Positions 15,136-24,835 of a DNA stretch of 52,206 nucleotides are shown here, one piece after another. The notes under the pieces were generated by a model. The model worked only from the letters and a program-made list of their open reading frames with translations, did no database searches and was not told where the DNA came from. The translations under genes and the position numbers were made by a program. This stretch comes from Deltaproteobacteria bacterium (lineage in GTDB: Bacteria; UBA10199; GCA-002796325; JACPFF01). The stretch is from assembly GCA_016210045.1 (NCBI GenBank), contig JACQUX010000016.1, positions 1 to 52,206 of the forward strand. The letters are read 5' to 3'. The first letter of the stretch is position 1. Each line of letters opens with the position of its first letter.

Positions 15136-16305
15136 TTACAACACGCTTCGCAATGCAGCGATCCCTCGCAACAGGATTTCCGGAGGTGTGAGGAATGCGC
15201 AGACGATGCGCAGGCCGTCGTCCATGTCATAGAAATAACCCGGATGAAAAAAGACGCCGTGGTCGCGCATCAGCGCGCAGAGCAGCGCGTCTTCGTCGGA
15301 CCAACGTGTCGTTTCGAGACGGGCGGTGAGGTAAAAACCGCCGACGGGTTCTTGGCAGTGCACGTTCGGAATGGCGCGAAGGGCGGCGTATGCCGTGTCG
15401 CGGCGACGACGGACTTCCGCGACGAAATCGCACCGGAACGCGGCACTCTGTTCCAGTAAAGCGGGCAACGCGCGTTGGATCGGTTGGTGGACGGAGAGGA
15501 ACGCGTCTGCAATCCGTGCGAGGTCGTCGAGCAGTCGGGGGAGTGTCGGGTCGATGCCTGTGGCGGCGATCCAGGAGAGCTTGAGTTGCGGCAGCGCGAG
15601 CAACTTGGAGATGCCGTTGAGCGTGAAGCAGCGCCATGGTGTGCCGACCGTGATGGTGCGCGGAAATGGGTCGGGGCCGAAATAGCATTCGCTGAAGACT
15701 TCATCGCAAATCAGCGCCACGCGATGTTTCGCGGCCAGCGCGATCAGGGCTTGTAACTCGTCAAGCGTGGCAACGCTGCCGGTCGGATTGTGCGGCGAGA
15801 CGATCGCGATCGCGCGCGTCCGCTCGGTGATGCCGTCTGCGACGGAATCGAGATCGATTCGCCAGCCGCGAGTTTCGTCGAGGTGGTACGGGCACAGTTC
15901 GACATGCGCAACGCGGGCGATTTCGTCGAACAGCGGATAGCTGGGGCACGGCACGAGAATCTGGTCGCCCGGTTGGGTCAGCAGATCGCACACATAGCGA
16001 AACGATTCGCTGCTGCCGGATGTGAGCGTGATTTGCTCCGGCGGGACCATCGCGCCATGCGCGGCGTAATATCCGCTGATCGCCGCGCGCGCGTCCGGCG
16101 CCCCTTGCGGGTCGGGGGTGTAGTCGGTCGCGCGGCCGTGCGGGAGATAGCACGTGTCCAACAGCTCGGTCGGAAACGCGAGCCCATGCTCGGCCGGATT
16201 GCCGGAAAACAGCCGCTGCGGCGCCCGTCCCGCGGTGCACAGTGCGCGATAACATTGTTCGATGGGGTTGATGGTGGGGGGCGTCACTTTTCCATCAAAT
16301 GGCAC
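15136..16305 (-). CDS. class I/II PLP-dependent aminotransferase
   Basis: 389 residues, fold-type I aminotransferase. Visible PLP-site residues: [10 protein letters not shown] (about 95-104), SPHNPTG (about 168-174), [10 protein letters not shown] (about 201-210) and the Schiff-base lysine in [16 protein letters not shown] (about 232-247). Substrate unknown; the LPQLKLSW context resembles aspartate/alanine-type enzymes. The ATG at 16305 lies inside the 3' end of the oppF-type gene (22-base overlap), so it is probably the last gene of the leftward opp operon and might process peptide-derived amino acids. Confidence 0.88.
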   Translation of the reverse strand: MPFDGKVTPPTINPIEQCYRALCTAGRAPQRLFSGNPAEHGLAFPTELLDTCYLPHGRATDYTPDPQGAPDARAAISGYYAAHGAMVPPEQITLTSGSSESFRYVCDLLTQPGDQILVPCPSYPLFDEIARVAHVELCPYHLDETRGWRIDLDSVADGITERTRAIAIVSPHNPTGSVATLDELQALIALAAKHRVALICDEVFSECYFGPDPFPRTITVGTPWRCFTLNGISKLLALPQLKLSWIAATGIDPTLPRLLDDLARIADAFLSVHQPIQRALPALLEQSAAFRCDFVAEVRRRRDTAYAALRAIPNVHCQEPVGGFYLTARLETTRWSDEDALLCALMRDHGVFFHPGYFYDMDDGLRIVCAFLTPPEILLRGIAALRSVL

Positions 16306-17285
16306 GCGACGGCGTGTTTGGGGGCGTATTCTTTGAGGGGCGGTTCGATGGTTTTGCAGTGCGGCATCACGTGGGGGCAGCGGGTGTGGAACGGGCAGCC
16401 GGACGGAGGATGCAGCGGGCTCGGGACGTCGCCGCCCAGTACTTGGCGTTGGCGTTTTACTTCGGCGGCCGGGTCGGGGATCGGGACCGCGGAGAGGAGC
16501 GCCTGCGTGTACGGGTGTTGGGCGCGGAGGTAAATGTCGTCGTATGATGCGAGTTCGACGATATGGCCCAAGTACATGACCGCGATAAAGTCGCTGATGT
16601 GGCGGACCACGGCTAAGTCGTGGGAGATGAATAAATACGTCAGATGGAACTGTTGTTTCAGATCGACCAACAAGTTCAGAATTTGCGCTTGAATGGAGAC
16701 GTCGAGCGCGCTGACCGGTTCGTCGGCGACGATCAGTTTCGGATGCAGCGCCAGTGCGCGCGCAATGCCGACGCGTTGCCGTTGGCCGCCGCTGAATTCG
16801 TGCGGATAGCGCCGCACATAGCGCGGATTCATCCCGACGCGATGCAATAGGTCTTGCACGCGTTCTTGCAGTCGCCGGCCATGCGCGGCACGAAACGCGC
16901 GGAGCGGTTCGGAGACGATGTCGCCGACGGTCATGCGCGGATTTAACGAGGCGTAGGGATCTTGGAAGATCATTTGGAAGTCGCGCCGTTTCTGCCGCAG
17001 TTGCGTGGCGGAGAGGCGGCGGAGATCGACGCCGTCAAAGAGGATTTCGCCGCTGGTTGGCTTGATCAGATTCAAAATCGCGCGGGCCGTGGTGGATTTG
17101 CCGCAACCGCTTTCACCGACTAAACCGAGCGTGTGTCCGCGATGTAACGTGAAGCTGACGCCGTCGACGGCGCGGGCCAGCCCAAGCTGTTTGCGGAACA
17201 CGACGCCTTGGCTGACCGGGAAGTGGACGCGGAGGTCGCGGACTTCAAGGAGTGTGGTTTTTTCCGATGGCGGTGTGGTGGTCAT
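16284..17285 (-). CDS. oppF: oligopeptide ABC transporter ATP-binding protein OppF
   Basis: 333 residues. Walker [13 protein letters not shown] signature [15 protein letters not shown], Walker [13 protein letters not shown] and the H-loop FISHDL are intact. The C-terminal [11 protein letters not shown] cysteine motif is the oligopeptide/dipeptide ABC C-terminal domain, which often binds an iron-sulphur cluster. The ATG at 17285 overlaps the oppD stop by four bases. It forms the second ATPase of the Opp complex in the cytoplasmic membrane. Confidence 0.94.
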   Translation of the reverse strand: MTTTPPSEKTTLLEVRDLRVHFPVSQGVVFRKQLGLARAVDGVSFTLHRGHTLGLVGESGCGKSTTARAILNLIKPTSGEILFDGVDLRRLSATQLRQKRRDFQMIFQDPYASLNPRMTVGDIVSEPLRAFRAAHGRRLQERVQDLLHRVGMNPRYVRRYPHEFSGGQRQRVGIARALALHPKLIVADEPVSALDVSIQAQILNLLVDLKQQFHLTYLFISHDLAVVRHISDFIAVMYLGHIVELASYDDIYLRAQHPYTQALLSAVPIPDPAAEVKRQRQVLGGDVPSPLHPPSGCPFHTRCPHVMPHCKTIEPPLKEYAPKHAVACHLMEK

Positions 17286-18274
17286 GCGTCGCTCGCTGCT
17301 GGGGTTGGGCGGGCCGTCACAGGACACGCGGCGCAATGATCGTGCCCCACTGCCACCAACGGTGGATTGTCGATCCGACACGCTGCCTCGACCAAGTCAC
17401 AGCGCGGATGGAAGCGGCAGCCGGAGGGGAGGCGCAGCAGATCGGGAGGCTGTTCGCGGATTGGATGGAGTCGCCGATGCCGGGCTTCGTCCAGACGCGG
17501 CACCGAAGCGAGCAGCGCTCGCGTGTACGGATGCATCGGACGGTGGAAGAGTTGTGCGGTGGGGCTAAGCTCCACGATTTGGCCGGCGTACATCACGGCG
17601 ACTCGCTGCGCACAGCCGGCCACCACGCCTAAGTTGTGTGAGATGAAAATGATCGCCATCCCGAATTCGCGTTGCAGTCGTTGCAGCAGTTCGAGGATCT
17701 GCGCTTGAATGGTGACGTCGAGCGCGGTGGTCGGTTCATCGGCAATCAGTAGCGCCGGTCGACAGAGCAGCGCCATCGCGATCATGACCCGCTGCCGCAT
17801 CCCGCCGCTGAATTGGTGCGGGTAGTTGTGGATGCGGCGCGCCGGATCGGGGATGCCGACCAACTCCAACATTTCTAACGCTTGGCGCAGCGCTTGCCGT
17901 GACGTGGCGTTGCGATGCACTTCCAAGACTTCGGTCAGTTGTCGCGCCACGCTGAGGAACGGATTGAGTGAGGTCATCGGGTCTTGGAAGATCATCGCGA
18001 TTTGGTTGCCGCGCAAGCGGCGCAACTCCGCCAACGGGAGGCGCAGCAGATCGCGGCCTTGAAAGCGCGCGGCGGTGCCGCTCACATGTCCCGGCGGTTG
18101 CGGGATGAGGCGCAGCAACGAGAGATTCAGCACGCTCTTCCCGCTGCCGCTTTCGCCGACGATCCCGAGCGTCTCGCCCGCTTCGACCGTGAGCGAGACG
18201 CCGTCCACCGCGCGAATCACCCCTTCGCGGGTCCGGAATTCAGTCCGTAAGTTGTCGACTTCAAGCAAGGGCAT
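17282..18274 (-). CDS. oppD: oligopeptide ABC transporter ATP-binding protein OppD
   Basis: 330 residues. Walker [10 protein letters not shown], signature [15 protein letters not shown], Walker [12 protein letters not shown] and FISHNL are present, with the C-terminal [11 protein letters not shown] motif. The start at 18274 ([13 protein letters not shown]) is chosen because the frame upstream runs into a short-repeat island. No clear ribosome site is seen. It is separated from oppC by 114 bases that hold the TGCAAAATGCAAA island. Confidence 0.94.
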   Translation of the reverse strand: MPLLEVDNLRTEFRTREGVIRAVDGVSLTVEAGETLGIVGESGSGKSVLNLSLLRLIPQPPGHVSGTAARFQGRDLLRLPLAELRRLRGNQIAMIFQDPMTSLNPFLSVARQLTEVLEVHRNATSRQALRQALEMLELVGIPDPARRIHNYPHQFSGGMRQRVMIAMALLCRPALLIADEPTTALDVTIQAQILELLQRLQREFGMAIIFISHNLGVVAGCAQRVAVMYAGQIVELSPTAQLFHRPMHPYTRALLASVPRLDEARHRRLHPIREQPPDLLRLPSGCRFHPRCDLVEAACRIDNPPLVAVGHDHCAACPVTARPTPAASDA

Positions 18275-18290
18275 AGGTTTAACGGATACG

Positions 18291-18384
18291 GCAAAGTGCA
18301 AAATGCAAAATATCCAATGCAAAATGGCGGAACCGGGTCCACCCATTTTGCTTTTTGATATTTGCATTTTGCATTTTGCATTTC
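18291..18384. repeat. TGCAAAATGCAAA island inside the opp operon
   Basis: Two arms of iterated ATGCAAA / TTTGCAT units facing each other around ATGGCGGAACCGGGTCC. A related island at 29930-29980 shares GCAAAGTGCAAAATGCAAA followed by ATGGCGGAGCC. The arms can pair into a long AT-rich hairpin between oppC and oppD. Confidence 0.75.
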
Positions 18385-18388
18385 CCTT

Positions 18389-19303
18389 TCAGTCTTTCCT
18401 CATCCGCGGATCCAACGCATCTCGTAATCCATCGCCTAAAAAGTTCAGCGCCAACAACAGCAGGAACATGACCAAGCTTGGGCAAATGATCATCCACGGA
18501 TACAGATCCATCGCTTGCGCGCCGTCGGCGGTGAGCGAACCTAAGCTGGCCATCGGGGCCTGGACGCCGAGGCCGAGGAAACTCAGGAACGCCTCTTCCA
18601 AGATGATGCGCGGGATCGTCAGCGTCATGTAAATGGCCACCGGCCCCAACGTGTTCGGAATGATGTGCCGCCAAATGATGGTCCGCTTCCGCAAGCCGAT
18701 TGAAAACGCCGCTTCGATGAATTCCTTGTGCCGCAGGCTGAGGACTTGTCCGCGCACGATTCGCGACATGGTCAACCACTGCACGGCGCCGAGCGCCAAA
18801 AAGAGATTGATGATATTGCGACCGAAAATGGTCATCAGGATGATCACGAAAAACATGTACGGCAGGCTGTACATGATGTCGACGAAACGCATCATGGCGT
18901 AATCGAGCGTGCCGCCGACGAATCCTGCGGTGGCGCCCCACAACACGCCGATCATCAGGCTGACCACCGTGGCCACGCATCCGACCGCCATGGAGATGCG
19001 CAGTCCGAACAGGCAGCGCGTGAACAGGTCGCGGCCCAAGTCGTCGGTGCCGAACCAATGTTGCCAGCTCGGGCCTTGGCCGATTTGGGTGAAGTCGATT
19101 TGGTCGAATGCGTACGGCGCGATCCACGGCGTGATGATCGCCAGCGTTGCGAAGAGCGCGACCAAGAAGAGGCTGATCACGGCCATCCGATTGCGCCGCA
19201 GTCGGTACCATGCGTCTTTCCAAAGACTCGAGCCGTGCTCCAGCGCCTCGGGATTGGTGGCGATCTCGGCCTCGGCAATGCTCTCTGCAGCGTGTTCCGT
19301 CAT
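18389..19303 (-). CDS. oppC: oligopeptide ABC transporter permease OppC
   Basis: 304 residues with an N-terminal OppC-type segment (WYRLRRNRMAVISLFLVALFA) and five further hydrophobic helices. The EAA loop appears as EAAFSIGLRKRTIIWRHIIPN (about 196-216). The ATG at 19303 overlaps the oppB stop by four bases; the long upstream frame lies inside oppB and is rejected. The C-terminal LNFLGDGLRDALDPRM is typical. Confidence 0.94.
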   Translation of the reverse strand: MTEHAAESIAEAEIATNPEALEHGSSLWKDAWYRLRRNRMAVISLFLVALFATLAIITPWIAPYAFDQIDFTQIGQGPSWQHWFGTDDLGRDLFTRCLFGLRISMAVGCVATVVSLMIGVLWGATAGFVGGTLDYAMMRFVDIMYSLPYMFFVIILMTIFGRNIINLFLALGAVQWLTMSRIVRGQVLSLRHKEFIEAAFSIGLRKRTIIWRHIIPNTLGPVAIYMTLTIPRIILEEAFLSFLGLGVQAPMASLGSLTADGAQAMDLYPWMIICPSLVMFLLLLALNFLGDGLRDALDPRMRKD

Positions 19304-20217
19304 GCCTTCCGCATCCTGGGGTCTATGACGTGGTACAAAATATCGACGGCGAGGTTGCACAGCAAAATCAACGCACTGAAAAAAACCACCATCCCGAGTG
19401 CGACGGTGTAATCGCGATTGATGGCGCTTTGAATGAAGTGGCGGCCGAGTCCGGGGATGTTGAACAATTTTTCCACGACCAGTGAGCCGGACAACAGGAA
19501 CGCAGTTGCGGGGCCCAAATACGACACGACCGGCAGCAAGCCGCCGCGCACGACATGGCGCAAGACGATCACGCGTTCGCGCAATCCCTTGGCGCGCGCG
19601 GTGCGAATGTAGTCTTGGTTGAGCACTTCGAGCATCCCGCCGCGCGTCAGGCGCGCGATCGACGCGGCGTAATAGGAACCGAGCGTGAACGCGGGCATTA
19701 AATAATAACTCCAGCCTTCCCAGCCGGCGACTGGGAGGAGGCGGACTTTGAGGCCGAATATGAGTTGCAGCAACGGTCCGAGCACGAAGTCGGGGATCGA
19801 GACGCCGACAATGGCGAAGGCCATCGCGCCGTAATCCCAACGCGTGTTGTGATGGAGTGACGCGACGACGCCCATCGTCAGGCCGATGCCGACGGCGACC
19901 AGCAGCGCGAAACCGCCCAGTTGCAACGTGACCGGGAGGCCGTCGCGGATCAGTTCGTTCACCGAACGGTCGGCGTAGCGATACGACGGGCCTAAATCGC
20001 CGCGCAGGACACCCGACGTGTAGCGGAGGTATTGCCGGAACAACGGTTCGTCCAAATGGTACTTGCGCTCGATATTGCGCATGATTTCCGGCGGGATCGG
20101 GCGTTCCTTGTCGAACGGGCCACCAGGCGCGAGCCGCATCAGGAAGAACGCGAGGGTCATGATCACCCAGAGGACGCCGACAGCACCAAGTAGTCGTTGC
20201 AGGATAAAAGTCAGCAT
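19300..20217 (-). CDS. oppB: oligopeptide ABC transporter permease OppB
   Basis: 305 residues, six transmembrane helices beginning at the N-terminus (LLGAVGVLWVIMTLAFFLMRLAPG). The EAA-like loop is ARAKGLRERVIVLRHVVRGG (about 207-226), and the C-terminus ends in VDILYHVIDPRMRKA. It is the first gene of the leftward oppBCDF operon, divergent from the substrate-binding protein gene with 80 bases between them; that interval must hold both promoters. Confidence 0.94.
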   Translation of the reverse strand: MLTFILQRLLGAVGVLWVIMTLAFFLMRLAPGGPFDKERPIPPEIMRNIERKYHLDEPLFRQYLRYTSGVLRGDLGPSYRYADRSVNELIRDGLPVTLQLGGFALLVAVGIGLTMGVVASLHHNTRWDYGAMAFAIVGVSIPDFVLGPLLQLIFGLKVRLLPVAGWEGWSYYLMPAFTLGSYYAASIARLTRGGMLEVLNQDYIRTARAKGLRERVIVLRHVVRGGLLPVVSYLGPATAFLLSGSLVVEKLFNIPGLGRHFIQSAINRDYTVALGMVVFFSALILLCNLAVDILYHVIDPRMRKA

Positions 20218-20297
20218 GTTAGGGACCCAAGCTTCAATCGTGCCTGTTCATTAATGTCAAGGGCAGAACATTGTTTCTCGCTCATAAGGAGGTCTGA

Positions 20298-21971
20298 ATG
20301 TTGCGTCGTTGCGCTCCCGTGTTCCGTAGTTTCCTCATCGTCGCCGTGTTGCTCGTCGTTTGCGCGGCGTGCTCCAAAAAACCCGCAGCCCCTACATCTG
20401 CACCGAGCGGCGCGACTGCGACGGCGCCGGCCCAGAAGGTCGAGCCGACCGGCGAACGGATCTTGAATTTTCACAACCTCTACGAACCGGAATATCTCGA
20501 TCCGGGGATGATGAGCGGGCATTACGAACACAACATCGGGGCTTCGTTATTTGAAGGCCTGCTGGAACTCGATCCGAAGGACTCGGCGAAGACGGTGCCA
20601 GGCGTGGCTGAACGGTATGACGTCTCGCCCGACGGCACCGTTTACACCTTTCATCTCCGCAAAGACGCGCAATGGTCCGATGGCAAGCCGGTCACGGCGT
20701 ACGACTTCGTCTATTCCTGGGAACGCGTCTTAAACCCGAAGACCGCATCCAGTTACGCCTTCATTCTGTACTACATAAAAAATGGGAAGGCGTTTAACAC
20801 CGGCGTCCTGACCGATCCGGCGCAGCTGGGGTTGAAGGCGGTCGATGACGCCACCTTCCAAGTGACGTTGGAACACCCGACGACGTATTTCCCCTCGCTC
20901 ACGGCGTTCCATAGTTATCGCCCGGTCCCGAAGGCCGTGGTGGAACAATTCGGCAGCGAATGGACCAAGCCGGAACATATGGTCTCCAACGGCGCGTTCA
21001 TGTTGAAGACCTGGGTTCCGAACAAAGAAATCCTGACGATCAAGAACCCGCGCTATTGGGATGCGGCCAACGTGAAGCTCGCGGGCGTACGATTCCTGCC
21101 GATCGAAGACCGCGAGACGGCCTTCAAGATGTACGAAGCCGGCCAACTCGACGTGGCGTGGGAATTGCCGCCGGTCAAGGTGCCTTCGCTGCTGGGACGC
21201 CCCGACATGGTCGCGGCGCCGCACTTGGCCACCTACTACTATCGGGTCAATGTCACGAAGCCGCCCTTCGACAATCCGAAGGTCCGGCAGGCCTTCGCGC
21301 TCGGCATCGACCGCAAGACGTTGTGTGAACAATATCTGAAGAACATCGAGATCCCGTCGTCGAGCTTTACGCCCGCCGGACTAGGCAACTACGTTCCGCC
21401 GCAGGGTTGGGATTTTAATCCAGCCGCCGCGAAACAATTGCTCACCGAAGCCGGTTACGCGGATCCGAGCACCTTCCCCGCAGTCACGTTGCTCTACAAC
21501 ACCGATGAAAAACATAAACTGATCGCCCAAGTCGTCCAACAGATGTGGAAGGAACATTTGGGCATCAGCGTGACGCTGCAGAACGAAGAGTGGAAATCGT
21601 ATCTGAAGACGATGGAACAATTGAATTACCAAGTCGTTCGCTCGGCGTGGGTCGGCGATTACTCCGATCCGTCCACGTTCCTCGAACTCTACACCAGCAC
21701 CTCGGGGCAAAATCAGACCGGGTGGAAGAACGCCGAGTTCGACAACTTAGTCATGCAGGTTTCGAAGACGGCCGATCCGAATCAGCGGAATGTCCTGATG
21801 CAACAGGCCGAGTCGCTGTTGCTCAAAGAGGCGCCGGTGTTGCCGGTCTACACCTACAAGAAGCATATGTTGGTGCGGCCGTACGTGAAGGGGTTTTACC
21901 CCACGGTGCAAGATCTCCACCCGATGAAGTTCGTCTCGCTGGAAGGTCCCACCGCGACGGCACAGCAGTAA
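20298..21971 (+). CDS. oppA: oligopeptide-binding lipoprotein OppA, copy 1
   Basis: 557 residues, family 5 solute-binding protein. The N-terminal lipobox is VCAACSK (cysteine at about 25), so it is anchored by lipid in the inner-membrane periplasmic face. Family features include YEPEYLDPGMMSGHYEHNI, the SP-DGTVYTFHLRKDAQWSDGKPVTAYDFVYSWERVL signature region (about 105-140) and VRQAFALGIDRK. A strong AAGGAGG precedes the ATG at good spacing. It is transcribed away from the permease operon and followed by a second copy at 22022. Confidence 0.95.
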   Translation: MLRRCAPVFRSFLIVAVLLVVCAACSKKPAAPTSAPSGATATAPAQKVEPTGERILNFHNLYEPEYLDPGMMSGHYEHNIGASLFEGLLELDPKDSAKTVPGVAERYDVSPDGTVYTFHLRKDAQWSDGKPVTAYDFVYSWERVLNPKTASSYAFILYYIKNGKAFNTGVLTDPAQLGLKAVDDATFQVTLEHPTTYFPSLTAFHSYRPVPKAVVEQFGSEWTKPEHMVSNGAFMLKTWVPNKEILTIKNPRYWDAANVKLAGVRFLPIEDRETAFKMYEAGQLDVAWELPPVKVPSLLGRPDMVAAPHLATYYYRVNVTKPPFDNPKVRQAFALGIDRKTLCEQYLKNIEIPSSSFTPAGLGNYVPPQGWDFNPAAAKQLLTEAGYADPSTFPAVTLLYNTDEKHKLIAQVVQQMWKEHLGISVTLQNEEWKSYLKTMEQLNYQVVRSAWVGDYSDPSTFLELYTSTSGQNQTGWKNAEFDNLVMQVSKTADPNQRNVLMQQAESLLLKEAPVLPVYTYKKHMLVRPYVKGFYPTVQDLHPMKFVSLEGPTATAQQ

Positions 21972-21977
21972 ACGCTT

Positions 21978-22015
21978 CCCTCTCCCTTTGGGGAGAGGGC
22001 CAGGGTGAGGGGGAG
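21978..22015 (+). repeat. dispersed palindromic repeat supplying a ribosome site
   Basis: CCCTCTCCCTTTGGGGAGAGGG followed by GGTGAGGGGGAG. The last GGGGGAG is placed as the Shine-Dalgarno of the second oppA gene. Confidence 0.8.
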
Positions 22016-22021
22016 ATGAGG

Positions 22022-23665
22022 ATGTCGCGTCGATCGATTTGTGCGCCGCTCTTTCTAGCCGTGTTGAGTTTGGCGGCCTGCGCGAAGAAACCCGCACCAC
22101 CGGCAGTCGCCACAGCGCCGGTGTCGACTGCAGCTGCGTCACCAACGAGTGACCGGTATCTGGAATTCTTCAATCTCGCTGAACCGGAATATATCGATCC
22201 CGGCATGGTGAGCGGTCAACCGGACGGCAATGTCGTGCGGGCGTTGTTCGAAGGTCTGCTCGAATACGATCCGAAAGATTCCGGCAAGCACGTCCCTGGT
22301 GTCGCGGAAACGTACGATCTCTCTCCGGACGGACTCGTCTATACGTTCCACTTGCGGAGTACGGCCAAATGGTCGGACGGGAGTCCGCTTACCGCGCAAG
22401 ACTTTCTCTATTCGTGGGAACGGGTGTTGAATCCGAAGACCGGGGCCCCCTACGCATACATTTTTTACTACATCAAGAACGGGCGCGCCTATAACACCGG
22501 CGCCCTGACCGATCCGGCGCAACTCGGCTTCAAGGCGCCGGATGCGCACACCATCCAAGTCACGCTGGAACACCCGACGCCATTTTTTCCGCAATTAGTC
22601 CGCTTTGAGGCCTATCGCCCGGTGCCGCAGCGGGTCGTCGAACAATTCGGCACCGAATGGACCAAGCCGGAGCACATCCTCTCCAACGGCGCCTTCACGA
22701 TGCAGACGTGGGTCCCGAACAAAGAGATCACGGTCGTCAAGAATCCCCACTACTGGGACGCGGCCAACGTGAAACTGCCCGGTGTGCGCCTCCACCCGAT
22801 CGAAGACAAAGAAACGGCCTTCAAGATGTACGAATCGGGACAGCTCGACGTGGCGTGGGAACTGCCGGCGGTGAAGCGGGCCTCGCTGCTCGAGCGGCCG
22901 GATATGGTCACCGGGCCGTATTTGGCGAGTTACTTTTATCGGATGAACGTCACGCAGCCGCCGCTCGACAATCCGAAAGTGCGCCAGGCGTTGGCGATGG
23001 CGATCGATCGCCAGGCCTTGGCGGAGCAATATCTGCAAAAAACCGAAATCCCGTCTACGAGCCTGACGCCGCGCGGCTTAGGCGACTATGTCCCGCCGCC
23101 GGGCTGGGACTTCAATCCGGCGGAGGCGAAGAAGTTGCTCACCGAAGCGGGATATCCCGACCCGAGTGCGTTTCCGCCGCTGACGTTTACCTACAACACC
23201 GACGACAAACACAAACTCGTGGCGCAAGTGGTGCAACAGATGTGGAAGCAACATCTCGGGATTCAGGTCACGCTACAGAACGAAGAGTGGAAAACGTATC
23301 TGAAGACGATGGATCAGCTCCATTACCAGATCATCCGCGCCGGCTGGATCGGCGACTATGTGGATCCGACGACGTTTCTTGAACTCTTCACTAGTACTTC
23401 CGGCAATAACCGCACTGGATGGAAAAACGCCGAATTCGACGGCTTGATCGCGCAAGTGACGAAAGAGCCCAATGTCGCGCACCGCAATGAATTGATGCAA
23501 CAGGCCGAGGCGTTATTATTGCGCGAGGCGCCGATCATCCAAATGTTCACGTATAAGAAAATGATGCTGATCCGCCCCTATGTAAAAGGGTTCTATCCCA
23601 CGCTGCTCGACATCCATCCGCTGAAGTTCGTCTCGCTGGAGGGGACGGCGACCGCGCGGCAGTAG
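22022..23665 (+). CDS. oppA: oligopeptide-binding lipoprotein OppA, copy 2
   Basis: 547 residues, close tandem paralogue of the gene at 20298: long stretches such as NFNPA.AKKLLTEAGY and VVQQMWK.HLGI.VTLQNEEWK are shared. The lipobox is LAACAK with the cysteine near residue 20. ATG 22022 is chosen over 22016 because GGGGGAG is six bases upstream of it; that sequence belongs to a dispersed repeat. Two binding proteins with one permease suggest a widened peptide range. The main differences are in the signal and linker regions and scattered pocket residues. Confidence 0.94.
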   Translation: MSRRSICAPLFLAVLSLAACAKKPAPPAVATAPVSTAAASPTSDRYLEFFNLAEPEYIDPGMVSGQPDGNVVRALFEGLLEYDPKDSGKHVPGVAETYDLSPDGLVYTFHLRSTAKWSDGSPLTAQDFLYSWERVLNPKTGAPYAYIFYYIKNGRAYNTGALTDPAQLGFKAPDAHTIQVTLEHPTPFFPQLVRFEAYRPVPQRVVEQFGTEWTKPEHILSNGAFTMQTWVPNKEITVVKNPHYWDAANVKLPGVRLHPIEDKETAFKMYESGQLDVAWELPAVKRASLLERPDMVTGPYLASYFYRMNVTQPPLDNPKVRQALAMAIDRQALAEQYLQKTEIPSTSLTPRGLGDYVPPPGWDFNPAEAKKLLTEAGYPDPSAFPPLTFTYNTDDKHKLVAQVVQQMWKQHLGIQVTLQNEEWKTYLKTMDQLHYQIIRAGWIGDYVDPTTFLELFTSTSGNNRTGWKNAEFDGLIAQVTKEPNVAHRNELMQQAEALLLREAPIIQMFTYKKMMLIRPYVKGFYPTLLDIHPLKFVSLEGTATARQ

Positions 23666-23670
23666 CATCT

Positions 23671-23867
23671 GACCCTCACCCTCCGCCTCCGGCGGATCCC
23701 TCTCCCCGTCGGGGCGAGGGGAATGTCTCCCTCTCCCTTTGGGGAGAGGGCTGGGTGAGGGGGAGCGCAGCAAGTGAAGTCAAACCTACTCGGACCCTCA
23801 CCCCCCGCCTGCGGCGGGACCCTCTCCCCGTCGGGGCGAGGGGATAATAAGGAAGTCAAACCTACTC
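23671..23867. repeat. cluster of palindromic repeats with 16-bp direct repeat
   Basis: Three units: CCCTCACCCTCCGCCTCC... CCCCGTCGGGGCGAGGGG (23671-23721), CCCTCTCCCTTTGGGGAGAGGG with GGTGAGGGGGAG (23728-23765), and CCCTCACCCCCCGCC... CCCCGTCGGGGCGAGGGG (23795-23843). The third unit is bracketed by an exact 16-base direct repeat GAAGTCAAACCTACTC at 23776-23791 and 23852-23867. The second copy of that repeat touches the next promoter. Confidence 0.8.
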
Positions 23868-23869
23868 AG

Positions 23870-23896
23870 GCAACATTTCCAACAATCTGCCGATAC
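23870..23896 (+). promoter_or_regulatory. sigma-28-like promoter, site I
   Basis: GCAACATT (23870-23877), 11 bp, GCCGATAC (23889-23896). The ATG at 23907 lies ten bases after the -10, so the mRNA would be leaderless or nearly so. Confidence 0.58.
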
Positions 23897-23906
23897 TGTA
23901 TGGGCA

Positions 23907-24821
23907 ATGGCCGACCGAATCGAAACCTTGCGGGCAGTGTTGGTGGGTGTCGGGATGCCCGCCGAGGCGTTGGCGAATTCGACTGCCGTCTATCAGGCCG
24001 CGCTGGATGTCGCGCTCGATGAGATGCAGCAACAATATCATGCCGTGATCGACGGCCGTCGCTGTGCGGCCCCGCTGCCAGCGCCGATTACCGAACAGCT
24101 GCAGTCTTTGGCCATTCCGTTGCCGATGATCGTGACCGCACCGGTTGTTCCTCAATCCGACGCGATTCGCTGGGCATTGGCGCTGGCGGAGCGACAGCCG
24201 CACGATGTCGTCGGCATGCATCAAGTCGTGACCGAGGTGTGGGACGTCGCGTTCTATGGCGGCCGAACGAACGTTCCGCCGTCCGAGGCCGTTTCGGGGG
24301 CCGCTGCGTTGCGTAACGGCGTCGGCGACTGCTTCGCGTTCGGCAGTTTGTATTTCGCGGCCGGACGGCTCGCGGGCATCCCGATCCGCAACGTGGACCT
24401 GCTGCACGATATGCACGGTCCGCGCGATCATCTGCTGTTGGAAGTCCAGCGGGAATTTTTCGATCCCGCCGGATTTCCTTGGGGGAAGACACCGCTGAAT
24501 ATCGCGATCGTGCAGGGCGCTGCCGGCCTGGTCGCGTACGCCCTCTATAATGAAGTCCAGCACGGCCGCTGTGTCACGGCGGAGCAGCCGGAAACATGCG
24601 CCCATGATCGTTTACAACTGGCACTCGAGTTCGATCCCGAGAATTACCGCGTCCACCACGCGCTCTCCCAGCTCTACGCGACCGAGGCGCTCCGAGACGG
24701 TGACTTGCGGCTGGCCCATCTGCAGCAGAGTTTTTGTCGCCAACCCGATTACGAGCCGGCCCGCGCGGATGTGGAGGCGATTCGCGCGCTGGCCGGCGTC
24801 AATCCATTTGTCTGTGAATAA
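23907..24821 (+). CDS. transglutaminase-like protein with TPR tail, FliA-like promoter
   Basis: 304 residues. GDCFAFGSLYFAAGRLAGIP (about 138-157) has the catalytic-cysteine context of transglutaminase-like cysteine proteases. A His follows in GPRDHLLLEV (about 175) and an Asp in REFFDPAGFPW (about 186), giving a possible C-H-D triad. The C-terminal 90 residues (HDRLQLALEFDPENYRVHHALSQLYAT and HLQQSFCRQPDYEPARADVEAI) look like two TPR units. No signal peptide is seen. There is no ribosome site; a sigma-28-like -10 ends ten bases before the start. An ATG at 23900 is an out-of-frame alternative. Substrate unknown. Confidence 0.75.
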   Translation: MADRIETLRAVLVGVGMPAEALANSTAVYQAALDVALDEMQQQYHAVIDGRRCAAPLPAPITEQLQSLAIPLPMIVTAPVVPQSDAIRWALALAERQPHDVVGMHQVVTEVWDVAFYGGRTNVPPSEAVSGAAALRNGVGDCFAFGSLYFAAGRLAGIPIRNVDLLHDMHGPRDHLLLEVQREFFDPAGFPWGKTPLNIAIVQGAAGLVAYALYNEVQHGRCVTAEQPETCAHDRLQLALEFDPENYRVHHALSQLYATEALRDGDLRLAHLQQSFCRQPDYEPARADVEAIRALAGVNPFVCE

Positions 24822-24835
24822 GCGACGTTCTGGTA

